From positions 2,750,001-2,814,000 of the forward strand of contig CM034389.1 in the NCBI GenBank assembly GCA_019925095.2: 64,000 nucleotides of DNA, in the 5' to 3' direction. Of the stretch, positions 21,346 through 31,655 are shown piece after piece. The position numbers were made by a program, and so were the translations under genes. The stretch is from Dendrolimus kikuchii. Lineage: Eukaryota > Arthropoda > Insecta > Lepidoptera > Lasiocampidae. Under the pieces are notes generated by a model. It was not told where the DNA came from. It saw only the letters and a program-made list of their open reading frames with translations, and ran no database searches. Numbering within the stretch: the first letter of the stretch is position 1; each line of letters starts with the position of its first letter.

Positions 21346-23799
21346 TTAATTAACTGACATAGCCTCCCCTCTCGTCGAGACTGTCGTCGCCCTCACCGGG
21401 GGGGCGAACCTGCCCCTGACGATGGGAGGGAGGCAGACCCTCGCCAACGTCGGGTGCGTTGCTTGGCATCCTCCAGCCGCGCAGACTGCGCAGTGGGGGT
21501 CTGAAGCTTTGCAATCGGGCATTGCGTGTCCGCCCTTCCCACAACGGAGACACAAGCCCGACCTATCGGGGCAGGTTTCGGGACACATCTGTGTGCTGTG
21601 ACCCAGCCCGTAGCATCGGTAACAGCGGATTGGCCGCGCCTCTATAGCTTTAACCTTCGCCGAGCTAAAGCCCACCAAAAGGTGGCCCTGCTCGGCGAGT
21701 ACCTTTGCTACGGGTATTGGGCACAGCACGTATGCTGCGCCCATACCCCCCGGTCCTGAGCCAATGCGATTGGCGACTATTCTGTCTAGCTGGCAGTTGC
21801 CAGCACGGGCGACGGCAGCTCTGAGCGACTCGGGCGTTACGGAATCATCCAGCCCGGAAATGTAGATTTCCCCCCTCTTCGCGGGCCGGATAACTTCAGC
21901 TAGTCCTTCGAGCGGCCTCCGGAGGGCCTCCGCCAACCGATCTGCTTTTTGAACACCTTCCGGCCCAGGTGGCAACTCCATGAGCCGGGAGTCGCGGACG
22001 GTCCGCGTTATCTTTAGGCCCTCCTTGAGGCCCATTGCAACAATGTCGACTATCGCGGCGGCCTTTTGGAATACGTCGCGGTAGGTGACACCCCTCTTTT
22101 CTGCCTCCGGCAGCAGTTTTATAATGACCGCTGCCATCTTCGGCTCGGTAAATACCACAGGCTTCTTTTTTGCCTGTGGCTGCGGTGGTTGCTTCCGCGC
22201 GGGCGGGGCAGGTGCTTGCGAGGGGGGTGGGAGTAGGGATGACGCCCCTTTCCCCTTCCCCTTGCCCTTCTTTCTGCCCGCAACCACCGACCATGCGACT
22301 TCACTCTCCTGCAGGAGAGCGGGCGCAGGTGCGGCGGATGTGGGGGTGGCCTGGGACTGGGGCCCGGGCTTCGGCCTCAACGGGGGGAACTCCGTATGAA
22401 CGGAGTCCCCGGAGGACCCGGGCACTGGCGGCGCCGTCTGAGCGGTCACCGTTTTCGCCTTTTTTCTTTTTTTTGGGGGGGGAGGTGGGGGAGGGGGACC
22501 CATCACCTCTGTGGGTGGCGGCACTACGTCCACGGGGACCGCGTCGTTGACGACGGCAATGGAGACCCGTGGGACTGGGACTGTAACGGGCGGCGGGGCC
22601 GCCTTTTTCATTTTGTCCGCCGCGAGGGGCGGGCGGAGAATCGGGGGAGGTAGGAGGCGGTCTTCAAGTCCAGCGAGCCGAGCGTTGATCATTTCCCCCA
22701 CCGACACTATGATGGCTCGTTTGAGCTCATCAAGGTCTAGTGGGGGACTAGGGACTACCACCGTCTCCCCCTCTTTACCGCGGTTGTCAGCTTTTGCAGC
22801 AGCCCGCATCTCTTGGAACTCCCTGCGGTAGGCTTGTCTTTCCTCCCGCAGGGCGTCAATTTCCCTCTTGAGCCGGATATTCTCTAAATTGAGCTTCCGG
22901 CTCTCTGTGTCTAGGGACCTCGCCGACAAGTCTTCAACAATGTCGGCGAGTTTCCCGGCAGCATCCTTGAGCTTACGAATATAGCCCCCTTTTAAATTGC
23001 CCGAGGTCTTGGCGACGTGATAGATGTCGGCCACGAGGGAGCTTGCTATAGTGCGGAGCTCGTCGGACCCCATCCTACCGTAATCGCTCTCCCTCGGGTC
23101 GCCCAGATCTGTTGACATGGGCTCGGAGGCCGCATTGTCCTTTTTTTTTCGAGCGTTATATTGCCGATCCGCTTCAGCACGAAGGGCATCCGCCCGGGCC
23201 AGTAATTCCTCCGTCCTCGTCCCTGTGAGAGGGAAAGACGGAGTCGGGACGTCCGTATCCATTTCCGCGGCGGTGGTCACCTCCACAGAATCATCCTGTA
23301 GATAGGTCGCCGTCGCGACGCTTTTATCTAAAGCCACATCGGCGGTCGCCGCAGAAGCGTTCTGCAGGCGGACCGTCGACGTGGTGGCCTTTTTAAATGC
23401 GCCATCCGTGGCGGCCTTTTTAAGTGCGCCATCCGTGGCGGCCTTTATTATTGCGGCCCCTTTGGCCCCGGCGGGTGCAGAAACCTGCAGGGTGGCCTCA
23501 GGCGTCGCCCCTATATCCGAAGCCGCATCGGAGGTATCCCCCGCGGATTCATTCCGCGATCGGGCCCTCGTGACGGCGCCTAGCGAAGCGGCTCTTGCCG
23601 CGCCTCGACCATATAGCGCGACAGTGCTCCGGCTACGTCGCGCCATGTATATTTTATTAGCCGACTCGTCGGCGCCGGGATCGTCGGGATAAGGCCCGCG
23701 GGAGCGAATGCGGGACCGTTTCCGGGCCGCACTCGCTCCCCTAGGGGGTCGGTGCTCGGGGTCCGCCATCAGCGGAACCCCATTTGAGCTCTGACTCAC
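21346..23799 (-). CDS. R1-clade LINE ORF1: gag-like RNA-binding protein
   Basis: 817 residues, no internal stop. It is expected to bind the element RNA and form the ribonucleoprotein. The N-terminal third is basic and low complexity, with RKRSRIRSRG near residue 26 and an alanine-rich tandem of KAATDGA units. Central parts contain a likely coiled coil (LNLENIRLKREIDALREERQ), a proline run followed by KKRKKAK (possible nuclear localisation signal), and a GKGKGKG stretch. The C-terminus has zinc knuckles CYRCYGLGHSTQMC and CLRCGKGGHAMPDC (CX2CX4HX4C), then a third degenerate cysteine cluster beginning CAVCAAGGC. The stop TAA is followed by CA and the ORF2 ATG. R1-clade ORF1 commonly has three knuckles, so the third is divergent. 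Confidence 0.92.
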   Translation of the reverse strand: MSQSSNGVPLMADPEHRPPRGASAARKRSRIRSRGPYPDDPGADESANKIYMARRSRSTVALYGRGAARAASLGAVTRARSRNESAGDTSDAASDIGATPEATLQVSAPAGAKGAAIIKAATDGALKKAATDGAFKKATTSTVRLQNASAATADVALDKSVATATYLQDDSVEVTTAAEMDTDVPTPSFPLTGTRTEELLARADALRAEADRQYNARKKKDNAASEPMSTDLGDPRESDYGRMGSDELRTIASSLVADIYHVAKTSGNLKGGYIRKLKDAAGKLADIVEDLSARSLDTESRKLNLENIRLKREIDALREERQAYRREFQEMRAAAKADNRGKEGETVVVPSPPLDLDELKRAIIVSVGEMINARLAGLEDRLLPPPILRPPLAADKMKKAAPPPVTVPVPRVSIAVVNDAVPVDVVPPPTEVMGPPPPPPPPKKRKKAKTVTAQTAPPVPGSSGDSVHTEFPPLRPKPGPQSQATPTSAAPAPALLQESEVAWSVVAGRKKGKGKGKGASSLLPPPSQAPAPPARKQPPQPQAKKKPVVFTEPKMAAVIIKLLPEAEKRGVTYRDVFQKAAAIVDIVAMGLKEGLKITRTVRDSRLMELPPGPEGVQKADRLAEALRRPLEGLAEVIRPAKRGEIYISGLDDSVTPESLRAAVARAGNCQLDRIVANRIGSGPGGMGAAYVLCPIPVAKVLAEQGHLLVGFSSAKVKAIEARPIRCYRCYGLGHSTQMCPETCPDRSGLCLRCGKGGHAMPDCKASDPHCAVCAAGGCQATHPTLARVCLPPIVRGRFAPPVRATTVSTRGEAMSVN

Positions 23800-24089
23800 C
23801 TAGAGCCTAACTAAACCTATAGCCTATCCAAGACAAACGGAAAACCAAAAACCAACAAACGCGCCAAGTTTATTTCGTATAGACAGAACCAGAGTACCAA
23901 TATACGAAAGCCAGAGTCAATATGCAACGCAGGAACCGAACGAATAACCAAAAAACAAACCAAGTCAGTAGTCGTGGAAATAAACCAGTACGATCGAACG
24001 AAAGCAATGGAATTTTCCTATCGTAATTCGCATGAAGCGCCTAGATCGCAAAGATGCGTGGACACGTCCGCTCACTACGAGATTGGCCG

Positions 24090-24262
24090 CGCTCTTAAGG
24101 GAGACTGGAACCTGGTCACTAATACCGGAACACAACTCAAGGTTATTATAGCGACATACTTTAGACCAGGGGTGGTAGCCATCTGTGGTTTGTTAAGTCG
24201 CCTCTTACGACAGGCCGCCCGGCCGCAGGAAATTGTATTCTTTCTCCGTTCCTGCACGGATA
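24090..24262 (-). repeat. S1 repeat copy 9, truncated at the LINE boundary
   Basis: Runs from GCTCTTAAGGGAGACTGG to CCTGCACGGAT; the A-rich half is missing at the R1-clade LINE 5' side. About 35 bp are also missing internally near 24185. S1 copy 8 on the other LINE flank overlaps in content and is much more diverged, so it is not the missing half. Confidence 0.75.
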
Positions 24263-24407
24263 AAATAGTAATAAAAATTGAAAACCCAGTTTGTAACCAA
24301 ACTAACTGATTTAAAATTAGTTTTTTTCATCATACTTGGCAATTATTCTGTCAACTGTGGCTAAAAGATCTGTTCTCCTATAATTTGCACGAACATAATA
24401 TAATAAT

Positions 24408-25052
24408 AATAATACCCGCAGGGGGGCTTTGTGGCGAAGCCTTAGGTGAGTAGCGACACCTCGTACCTGACTCCGGGGGCCAAGGCAAGGCCCCCGCCTC
24501 CGTGCTTGCCTTAGCTGGCCGGCACGGAGTGGAGATCGCTAGAGCTAAGACTTAAGCTCCAGGGGTGGAAGTGATAAATGGCATCACGTCAGAAGTAGCT
24601 ACGGTGAACCTGCAGCCCACCTCTCTACACCCCTTAGCCACTCACACCCATGTTGCCCCTGTCTTAATGGCATTTTTTGGGGCCCATGCAGGGAGTGGCG
24701 AGTCACCGTCTGCCCATTTTTCCATGTTCCCTGAACATTGCGACGGGCAGACGCCATAGTCCCCATATTCCCAGACCACCAGTACCACTAGCAGTTCACC
24801 CCAATAGCCCGGTACTTTTTGTCCTCATTTCCCACAATAGTTCTACACTGGCCGGGGCTTGTCCTTGGGTGCATTACTATATGGTGTAGACAGGGATAAT
24901 CGCCGGTCAGTGTCACGCCACATTTACATTAAATTTGTCAAAGGGCCTCTACGTGTTGGCCTTTCCATGGCCCCACGCAAGCCCTCCAAAAGTCCGGGCC
25001 ATTTTTATGGCCCGTGGTCTTCCAAGACATACAGTATAATAATAATAATAAT
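24408..25052 (+). mobile_element. unclassified retroelement fragment bounded by (ATA)n
   Basis: About 620 bp of GC-richer DNA between ATAATAATAATA at 24401-24412 and TAATAATAATAATAAT at 25031-25052. It contains GGCGAAGCCTTAGGTGAG, GCATTACTATATGGTGTAG and TTATGGCCCGTGGTCTTCC. The right end behaves like a LINE 3' end with a (TAA)n tail. No long frame is intact. Confidence 0.4.
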
Positions 25053-25280
25053 CGGCAGACAAACACACATTGTATATCCCCAAATTAAGCAAGTTACGCT
25101 TGTGTTATGGGTAATATACAACGGACTACTCTGGGGCCGATCCCAGACACCCAGACCATAGTAAATAACGGAGAAAATACGATTCCGAAATTTACTATAC
25201 CAGGAATCGAACCCTGGAGCCTCTGCATTGAAGTGAGGTAGGCCGGCAAAGGCTTAGCCCGCTCAACCACAGAGGCCGTC
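25053..25280 (-). mobile_element. tRNA-derived SINE, copy 2
   Basis: Minus-strand copy. The reverse complement begins GACGGCCTCTGTGGTTGAGC (A-box region) and contains GGTTCGATTCC (B-box), then the shared body ending CAAACACACATTGTATATCC. It lies next to a (TAA)n tract. Confidence 0.85.
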
Positions 25281-25447
25281 AATATACATGCTCATTCCCC
25301 TAACCAGCTGTTGTCCTACCATATTTTTCTTGGCTGCCTAATAAGCCTTACTTCAAGGATAGCTACATCACAGTATCTTCTACCGACGTAATCTTCTGGC
25401 CGGATCTGTACTTATCTATTATATTATAAAATTCTAAACATGCAGAG

Positions 25448-26235
25448 TCTATATATTAAAGTTATATAAAAAAAATGGAATAGACTATATAAACGATGGA
25501 GAACACAATATTTTACATTTCTTGTCTGTTTGTTCAAGGTTCACGTAAAAACTACTGAGCCAATTTCGATGCGGTTTTCGTTGATCGACAGCAAATTCTT
25601 AGACTTAAAATCTGTGCTGCTTTTATCCTGGGAATCTGCGGGAATTGTTCTGGGAATGGTTTAAAAGGGCCAAATTAAAAAAATCGAATTCCAATGTGAT
25701 TTCACTGAATGATAGCGAATTTTTCGTAATAATATCATCCGTGCAGGAACAGAGAAAGAATGCAATTTCCTGCGGCCAGGCGGCCTGTCGTAAGAGGCGA
25801 CAAAAGAACCCACAGCCAGGTGACCACCCCTGGTCTAGAGTATGCCGTCATAACAACCTTATGTTGTGTTCCGGCATTAGTGATCAGGTTCCAGTCTCCC
25901 TAAGCAGCGCATTTGTAGCACCTTTGGCGTTACAAATGTCCATAGGCGATGGTAACCGCTTTCCATCAAGTAGGCCGTCTGCCTGTCTGCTGAACTCCTC
26001 CAATAAAATAAAATAAAAAAAATGTAATATCTTTTATCCCGGGGATCCCGAGGGAATTTTCCCGGCAGCGGTTTGAAGTTTTTCGGATGCATAAAAATAA
26101 AAATTAGCTTATTCCGACACAGTTGCCACTAAAACGATAGCTTGCATTCTTTTTTTAATTTTGCGATACTTTGTGTCCTGGAAATCCCGCGGGAATTTTA
26201 AGTTAATCGTAGACGAAGCCGCGGGCATATCCTAG
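25448..26235 (+). mobile_element. Helitron-like element with S1 nested inside
   Basis: Starts TCTATATATTAAAG and ends GAAGCCGCGGGCATATCCTAG followed by T: a GC hairpin plus CTAG. A minus-strand relative lies at 44150-44570. S1 copy 10 interrupts it at 25737. No Rep/helicase. Confidence 0.6.
25737..26018 (+). repeat. S1 repeat copy 10
   Basis: Near full-length copy, internally shortened by ~25 bp, with an AATAAAATAAAATAAA tail, nested in a Helitron-like element. Confidence 0.8.
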
Positions 26236-26264
26236 TAATATAATATTTCGTTTCTAGTAATATA

Positions 26265-26552
26265 CATACATACATACATAACTTCACGCCAGTTCCCTTG
26301 CGGGGTAGGCACGAACAACAGAGTGCCATTTAGGCTTATTCTTACACACCTCACTTGCTTCTTTGACATTCATAACTCTTGTCATGCACGCTCGTCTGTT
26401 CTTAAGGCTCCTAACATCACCTTCTGCTAGTACACGATCAATTTGATCATGGAAGTGTGTCGTGGCCTTCCACGACTTCTGCATCCATCCACTTTTGCAT
26501 TGTATATCTGTTTATTCATTCTTTCATCGTGCATTCTTTCTACATGTAGAAA
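26265..26552 (-). mobile_element. RTE-like LINE, 5'-truncated copy 7
   Basis: (CATA)n tail at 26265-26281, then C-terminus YPARELA, KNRRACMTRVMN and RxRPRH region reading leftwards. A 1-base loss near 26452 breaks the frame. A 10-bp duplication TAGTAATATA lies at 26255-26264 and 26553-26562. Confidence 0.85.
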
Positions 26553-26566
26553 TAGTAATATATATA

Positions 26567-26569
<3 letters not shown>

Positions 26570-26632
<63 letters not shown>
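26570..26632. repeat. (AT)n microsatellite
   Basis: About 30 AT units, the longest in the window. Confidence 0.9.
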
Positions 26633-26635
<3 letters not shown>

Positions 26636-26744
26636 TAGTAAAATTATTATGTTTTTTTCACAGTATATTTATATGTATGTATGTATTCGTGTATATGCTG
26701 TATGTGTTTATGTGTACACGAACTTATATATATACAATATCTAT

Positions 26745-27025
26745 AGAGATGTAATTGGGTAAGGTGTATGGAGGTTGGCACTGAAAATCAGCGCTATATC
26801 GGGATTTTTAAAAAAATTCGATACAGCGCAATGCTGAGTTGTCAACCTCGTTGACTAAAAATCTCGACGTACAAGCCTTAGATATTTATTTATTAATTAC
26901 ATACATGTTTTTGCGTTTTATGTAAAAATGTTGTGAATGTATTATTTGTTTTTTATGTATAGCGTCGTATTTTTATTTTATTTTTTTTGTCAATAAATCT
27001 TTTCTTTCTTTCTTTCTATTTCTAA
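26745..27025 (+). mobile_element. LINE 3' tail with (TTTC)n end
   Basis: AGGTTGGCACTGAAAATCAG... to GTCAATAAATCTTTTC(TTTC)n. The inverse appears at 47165-47370, beginning (GAAA)n and ending ACTGATTTTCAGTGCCTACC, so this is a dispersed untranslated tail. Confidence 0.5.
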
Positions 27026-27399
27026 AGAGTTTGTATGTTTATTTGAACTCGATACGAATCCGATAATAAAAAATAAACCTATTAAAAGTTACACGAGTTC
27101 CAAAGAGTTTCGATCCTTTAATCCAAAATAACCAATACAAATACGGTTTACAACAAATCCGTGTCTATACGCTTTGATAGCATTCACATCAGTCAGTTGC
27201 ACTCGAAGTACAATTTTTCTATTTAAAAATACGTACCGTATATGCGTTTGACAGCTTACTGATGGTTCCAAATTATGTTGGAACAGACCAAATACAAACT
27301 TTTAATAGCATAAAAAAGTTTTATAATTTTCAAAGGCTAGAAACTGTGTAAAAAAAATTATTCAGAAGAATTCCGAATTCAAAGATTATCGACAGCCAA
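27026..27399. other. AT-rich region, nothing supported
   Basis: No frame or repeat recognised. Confidence 0.4.
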
Positions 27400-27512
27400 A
27401 CGTCTGGTCGGTGTCTCGTGCGGCCAAAAGACCAGTCACTACATCGGGTAACGCATTAGCATTGCTATCTATCCAATGAGGCAATGGTGGCAGACTTTTG
27501 GGAATTTTCCCA
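27400..27512 (+). mobile_element. REL-type LINE C-terminal fragment, strongly decayed
   Basis: TCGTGCGGCCAAAAGACCAG and GGCAGACTTTTGGGAATTTT correspond to the SREQK and ASLLGTF regions of the family. Confidence 0.5.
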
Positions 27513-28150
27513 GGGGCGGGTTTAGAAATATGACGCCTGTAGGCTATTCAAATTTTACCGCCCCTACCGATAAATCGATACCCTAATTCACAATCATATT
27601 AATTAGATCATTTTTTTGTCAATGAAATTGTAACTTTATGATTTGTGTACATATCGTGAGACGTGTATAGTCTGGAATTAGACCTCCTTTTTACCGTAGT
27701 TTGAAGATTGTGTAAGACATAATATATAATTAATTTAATTTATTGATATAAATTTTTTTTGCGTCCTCCAAATACAAATTTAAAAGTAATATAATTAATG
27801 ACTTGCTGAATTTTACATAACACCACCCGACTTTACTTTACTTTATTTATTTAAATTCAACATTTGCTTTGTAAAATTGTTACTAAAGTGGTAGTTAATA
27901 AGGAAAACCTGTTATTGGCCTTACTTTTTATTGTAAACTATTTTATATTATATTTGTGTATTCGCTGTTGGTTTTCTCAATAAATAAATAAATAAAAAAA
28001 TTGGCCCCAAAATTTGCGTCCCTCCAAAATCTGCCGCCCTAGGGTCCAGCCTACTCAGCCTATTGGTAAATCCACCATATTCCCCACTGACAGCATTCTG
28101 GCACTAGGTTTTCTAGATTAGTTTTAATTTGTATATTTATATATAGTTTA
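27513..28150 (+). other. AT-rich region with a probable LINE tail
   Basis: GTGTATTCGCTGTTGG then TTTTCTCAATAAATAAATA at 27955-27995 looks like a polyadenylated retroelement end. No coding support. Confidence 0.3.
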
Positions 28151-28163
28151 TATATATAGTTTA

Positions 28164-28411
28164 GCAGATATACAATGCAAAAGTGGATGGATGCAGAAGT
28201 CGTGGAAGGCCACGACACACCTTTCATGATCAAATTGATCGTGTACTAGCAGAAGGTGATGTCAGGAGCCTTAAGAACAGACGAGCGTGCATGACAAGAG
28301 CTATGAATGTCAAAGAAGCAAGTGAGGTGTGTAAGAATAAGCCTGAATGGCGCTCTGTTGTTCGTGCCTACCCCGCAAGGGAACTGGCGTGAAGTTATGT
28401 ATGTATGTATG
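28164..28411 (+). mobile_element. RTE-like LINE, 5'-truncated copy 8
   Basis: From QIYNAKVDGCRSRG to YPARELA stop and (TATG)n tail. Perfect 13-bp duplication TATATATAGTTTA at 28151-28163 and 28412-28424. Confidence 0.88.
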
Positions 28412-28733
28412 TATATATAGTTTACTTTTAGGTTAAAATTTCTTTATTTTTAACTTCTTAGTTTCCTCTATCAATCTCATTCCTGTAATTTGCGCTCAAA
28501 TGAAAATCTGCTAAAGATACCTAAACACTTTTCATCCTTCGTAGGAAATTCTTTTGCCGTACAGGCTGTTCGCCTGTGATATTCCCTCCCCTTGAAAATC
28601 AAGCTACATCCATTTCTACATTCAAACACTTGATCACTGACCACTAGTGTGGAATGGAATTGTATTATTGTTCGCATGTAATATATATTATTATAATCTA
28701 TTTAATTATGTATATCTATATTAGTTTATTATT

Positions 28734-29048
28734 CATCCGTGCAGGAACGGAGAAAGAATACAATTCCCTGCGGCCGGGCGGCCTGTCGTAAGAGGCGACT
28801 TAACAACCCACAGCCAGGTGGCAGGGCACTTGCCCGACTGGATGGCTACAACCCCTGGTCTAAAGTATGTCGCCATAACAACCTTCGAGTTGTGTTCCGG
28901 CATTAGTGACCAGGTTCCAGTTTCCCTTAAGAGAGCAGCAGCGCATTTATAGCACCTTTGGTGTTGCAAATGTCCATAGGCGATGGTAACCGCTTTCCAT
29001 CAAGTGGGCCATTTGCCTGTCTGCTGATCTCCTGCAATAAAAAAAATA
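28734..29048 (+). repeat. S1 repeat copy 11, full length
   Basis: One of the most complete copies: ATCCGTGCAGGAACGGAG at the 5' end, through TGACCAGGTTCCAG, to CTCCTGCAATAAAAAAAATA. A useful reference for the family (~310 bp). Confidence 0.85.
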
Positions 29049-29114
29049 TATATATTACTCCTTTTTCTTTAATTATATTTAATTAGTTTTAATCTAGTTA
29101 AACCATCAAATATT

Positions 29115-29260
29115 ATTTAATATTTCTTTTAATGTCTTGGACACCGGGTTGCCTGGAAGAGATCGCTATAAGCGATAAGTTCGCCCATTGTTCTAATGGA
29201 AATGTATTCATATTAAATTGTCTAAGTTATGGTGAACAATAAAGAGTTTGTATTAATTAA
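29115..29260 (+). mobile_element. Jockey-like LINE 3' UTR
   Basis: GGTTGCCTGGAAGAGATCGC, GCGATAAGTTCGCC and TGGTGAACAATAAAGAG. Inverse copies occur at 36510-36680, 37110-37250, 40850-40935 and 58765-58890. Confidence 0.6.
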
Positions 29261-29592
29261 TTAATTATTTTAAACAACATCCAACAACTGATGCGTTTAC
29301 CTTATCTGATTTATAATCTAAAATTACTCGATGCAAAGTCTTTAATAGTCATAACAAAGACGAGCAAAGATGTTCAAAGTAACAAAGTATCTAATATATT
29401 TTAAGATGTGTTTGTAAAAAATGTAAGAAATATTTCAGAGAATATCTTTGAACGGTCCCTCTGGGTAGAAAAGATTCGCATCATTTTATTCGTGAATGAA
29501 TTAGCTGAGAAGTTTTAAAAGCTCAATAGTATATTTCCAGATTTATCTGAAAAAAGTTAACGGAATGTAAAATTTTAACATATGTTGCAATA

Positions 29593-30000
29593 CACCCACC
29601 ACATCGGTGCCTTTAGCTTGCTAGGAGAGCAAAGGACCTTCTACACCCGCACAACGAAGTGGGGTGTGTTCTCCCAGGGCACAATCCAGGCGCTTTATTG
29701 CGCTGGATCTGCTGGGCGTAACTATGTTCTAAATCTCAGCCTTTCCAACACATACAAAGCGCAGGGTCGACAGGGAGGAGGGGGTTTTTAGTGGGTATTG
29801 GGGTTGCTCCCTCGTGCAGCAACGGTCGGAGTCTTCCACACTATTCTGTGACGTCGATAGCGGACGGGGCACTGCCAAGAGCATACTACTGCTGCAGTGT
29901 TATCGCCCCCGACCGACGCGTGTCGTTCCCCTAGCAACGACCCAGTTTGTGCGTAAATCGGTTAAGCATTTTCCCTCGCCTAAAAAAAAAAAAAAAAAAT
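29593..30000 (+). mobile_element. R1-clade-like LINE 3' end, tandem copy 1
   Basis: A 5'-truncated, non-coding tail with GGGGGTTTTTAGTGGGTA near 29780, ending TTTTCCCTCGCC and a 17-base A tail. It is flanked by identical CACCCACCAC at 29593-29602 and 30001-30010, a 10-bp target duplication. Confidence 0.65.
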
Positions 30001-30502
30001 CACCCACCACGTCGAGACGGTAATGTCTCAAAAGGAAGCCGCAGATCGAGAAAGGGAGAGAAGGGTAAGTGCGCGTATTGACGCGCCTCCACATGGGCGC
30101 CGGCGTCAGCCGGGAGACACGCGCATGACTTCTCTCCCTAGAATAATACCGCTTCAAGGGCCCTCATGCATGAAGGGAGCAGAGGAGTCTTCACCCCTGT
30201 AGTCGAAGTGAATTAGCTCTTCCAGGGGCTTTCTCAGACACTTATTGCGCTAGGATCGGCGTGGACGTAACTACGTTCTAAGTCTCATGCCTTTCCGGCC
30301 ATAAGCGCGAGGCATCGGAGGAGGGTGGTTTTAGTGGGTATTAGCCATTTGGGCTCCAGTCTCCACACAAGCCGGTTGATTACTGTTTGGATTGCCTCTT
30401 CTGGGAATGCCTCCATGATCGACTATGGTCTAATCCCTTGCAAAGGACCCGGTATTGTGCGTAATTAACATTTCCCCCGCCTGAAAAAAAAACATCCACC
30501 AC
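30001..30502 (+). mobile_element. R1-clade-like LINE 3' end, tandem copy 2
   Basis: A second, diverged tail with GGTTTTAGTGGGTATTAG near 30330, ending TTTCCCCCGCCTG and an A tail. It lies between CACCCACCAC (30001-30010) and CATCCACCAC (30493-30502), so both copies sit head-to-tail at one target. Confidence 0.6.
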
Positions 30503-30629
30503 AGTAGTCATAAGAATCATAGAGTACATTAATATCACATAGACAATCATCATAGATAAGAATAGTTTCAGTCGATTAATTATATAACTCGATTCATAAT
30601 AGTGTTTGCCGGTATCATAGATAAAATAT

Positions 30630-30768
30630 TGTTACAACTCAGGTCCCGACAAACACAAAATCCACCCGCATATCTGAAACAAAACACATTTATTACCCGT
30701 CGGCATTTGAACTAATAACATTTAAATTCTTTTATGGTCGTCTTTTTTTGTTTACTTATTGGCATACG
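30630..30768 (+). mobile_element. TGTTAC-family LTR, truncated copy C
   Basis: Starts TGTTACAACTCAGGTCCCGAC after ATAT and matches copies A and B for ~140 bp to GGCATACG, then switches abruptly to the TCCCTCGAGC repeat. Confidence 0.7.
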
Positions 30769-30910
30769 GCTTATTGCTCCCTCGAGCAGGTTGCAATTAG
30801 TGCTTTGTGTCGCCCTATGGCTCCCTGGGCCCCTCCGGGCTCGAGCGCTTTCGCTTCGCGAAGGCACTTGCCCCAAAAACAGTGTTCATTGCTTACTGTG
30901 CAGTGTGCAT
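30769..30910 (+). repeat. retroelement 3' UTR module (CCCTCGAGC type)
   Basis: TTGTGTCGCCCTATGG and GGGCTCGAGCGCTTTCG with CTTCGCGAAGGCACTTGCCCC match the tail of the poly-A insertion at 35658-36279. Confidence 0.6.
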
Positions 30911-31059
30911 AGTCACATCAAAGGCTGAACAATAAAGGGGAAACCCTGCCCAAATATTTAAATATTTGGTAATTTGGTACTTTCTTACCCACATCTCTCT
31001 TGCTGTTACACATATTACAATAATTTATCTTTAGGTACCTTTAGAGAGCGGCAAGAATT

Positions 31060-31284
31060 ACAAATAAATATTATACACTCGAAAATTTGTAAGAATGTAT
31101 GTAGATATGTGTATTACTCTTTCACGCAAAAACTACTAAATTGATTTTGATGAAACTTTACAATAATATAGCTTACACATCAGAATAACATATATGCTAT
31201 AATTGATAAAGATATACTGTGAATTAAATCCAAAATATAACGACTTTCCATCACCACGCGGGTGAAACCGCAGGGCGCAGCTAG
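31060..31284 (+). mobile_element. Helitron-like element 3' part
   Basis: Contains the common AAAAACTACTAAATTGATTT stretch and ends GGGTGAAACCGCAGGGCGCA then GCTAG followed by T. The 5' end is not exact. Confidence 0.5.
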
Positions 31285-31334
31285 TTATTACATATATCCT
31301 CTAGTACATATATGACGTCAGAGGTGACGGATTC

Positions 31335-31655
31335 CGCCTATCCCATCTCCCCCTATCCCACCGCCCCTATCTCATCGGTCTATCCCACCGCCCTTATCCC
31401 ATCCCCCATATCACATCCCACATATCACATCCCCCATATCCCATCCCCCATATCCCATCCCCCATATCCCATCCCCAATATCCTATGCCCCATCCCTCTT
31501 ATCCCAACGCCCCTATCTCATCGATCTATCCCACCACTTCTAATACATTCCTCCTATCCCATCGCCTTATCCCATTCCCGTGTCCCACCACCCCTGTCCC
31601 ACCCTATCCTATCCCCCATATCTCATCCCCCATATCCCATGCACCTATCCCATCT
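31335..31655 (+). repeat. pyrimidine-rich minisatellite (CCCATATCCCATCC)n
   Basis: About 320 bp of imperfect 10-14-bp units built on TATCCCATCCCC, almost purely C/T/A on this strand. The open frames it produces (SHPPYP-like) are a side effect of the repeat. A short similar patch lies at 56785-56835. Confidence 0.85.

Larger units (their letters stand above)
17866..24093 (-). mobile_element. R1-clade non-LTR retrotransposon, apparently full length
   Basis: Minus-strand element with ORF1 (23799-21346), ORF2 (21343-18191) and a 3' UTR holding GGTTTAGTGGGTAG near 18000 and an A-run (T10 on the plus strand) near 17870. The 5' side adjoins truncated S1 copy 9 at about 24090; the ~290 bp before ORF1 is a plausible 5' UTR. 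It is far GC-richer than its surroundings, as usual for intact LINE coding in AT-rich DNA. No target duplication could be identified, so both ends are approximate. No TTAGG telomeric repeats or 28S rDNA flank it, arguing against TRAS, SART or R1 itself. Confidence 0.85.

Noticed and set aside
21350..23692. Open frames overlapping ORF1 on both strands
   Set aside because: Shadows of the ORF1 frame; low complexity, no independent support.
17866..24093. Assignment to R1, TRAS or SART
   Set aside because: No 28S rDNA or TTAGG repeats at the flanks; only the clade can be supported.
28477..28677. 66-codon minus-strand frame with several Cys
   Set aside because: Looked zinc-finger-like at first, but Cys/His spacing fits no family and no splice sites frame it.
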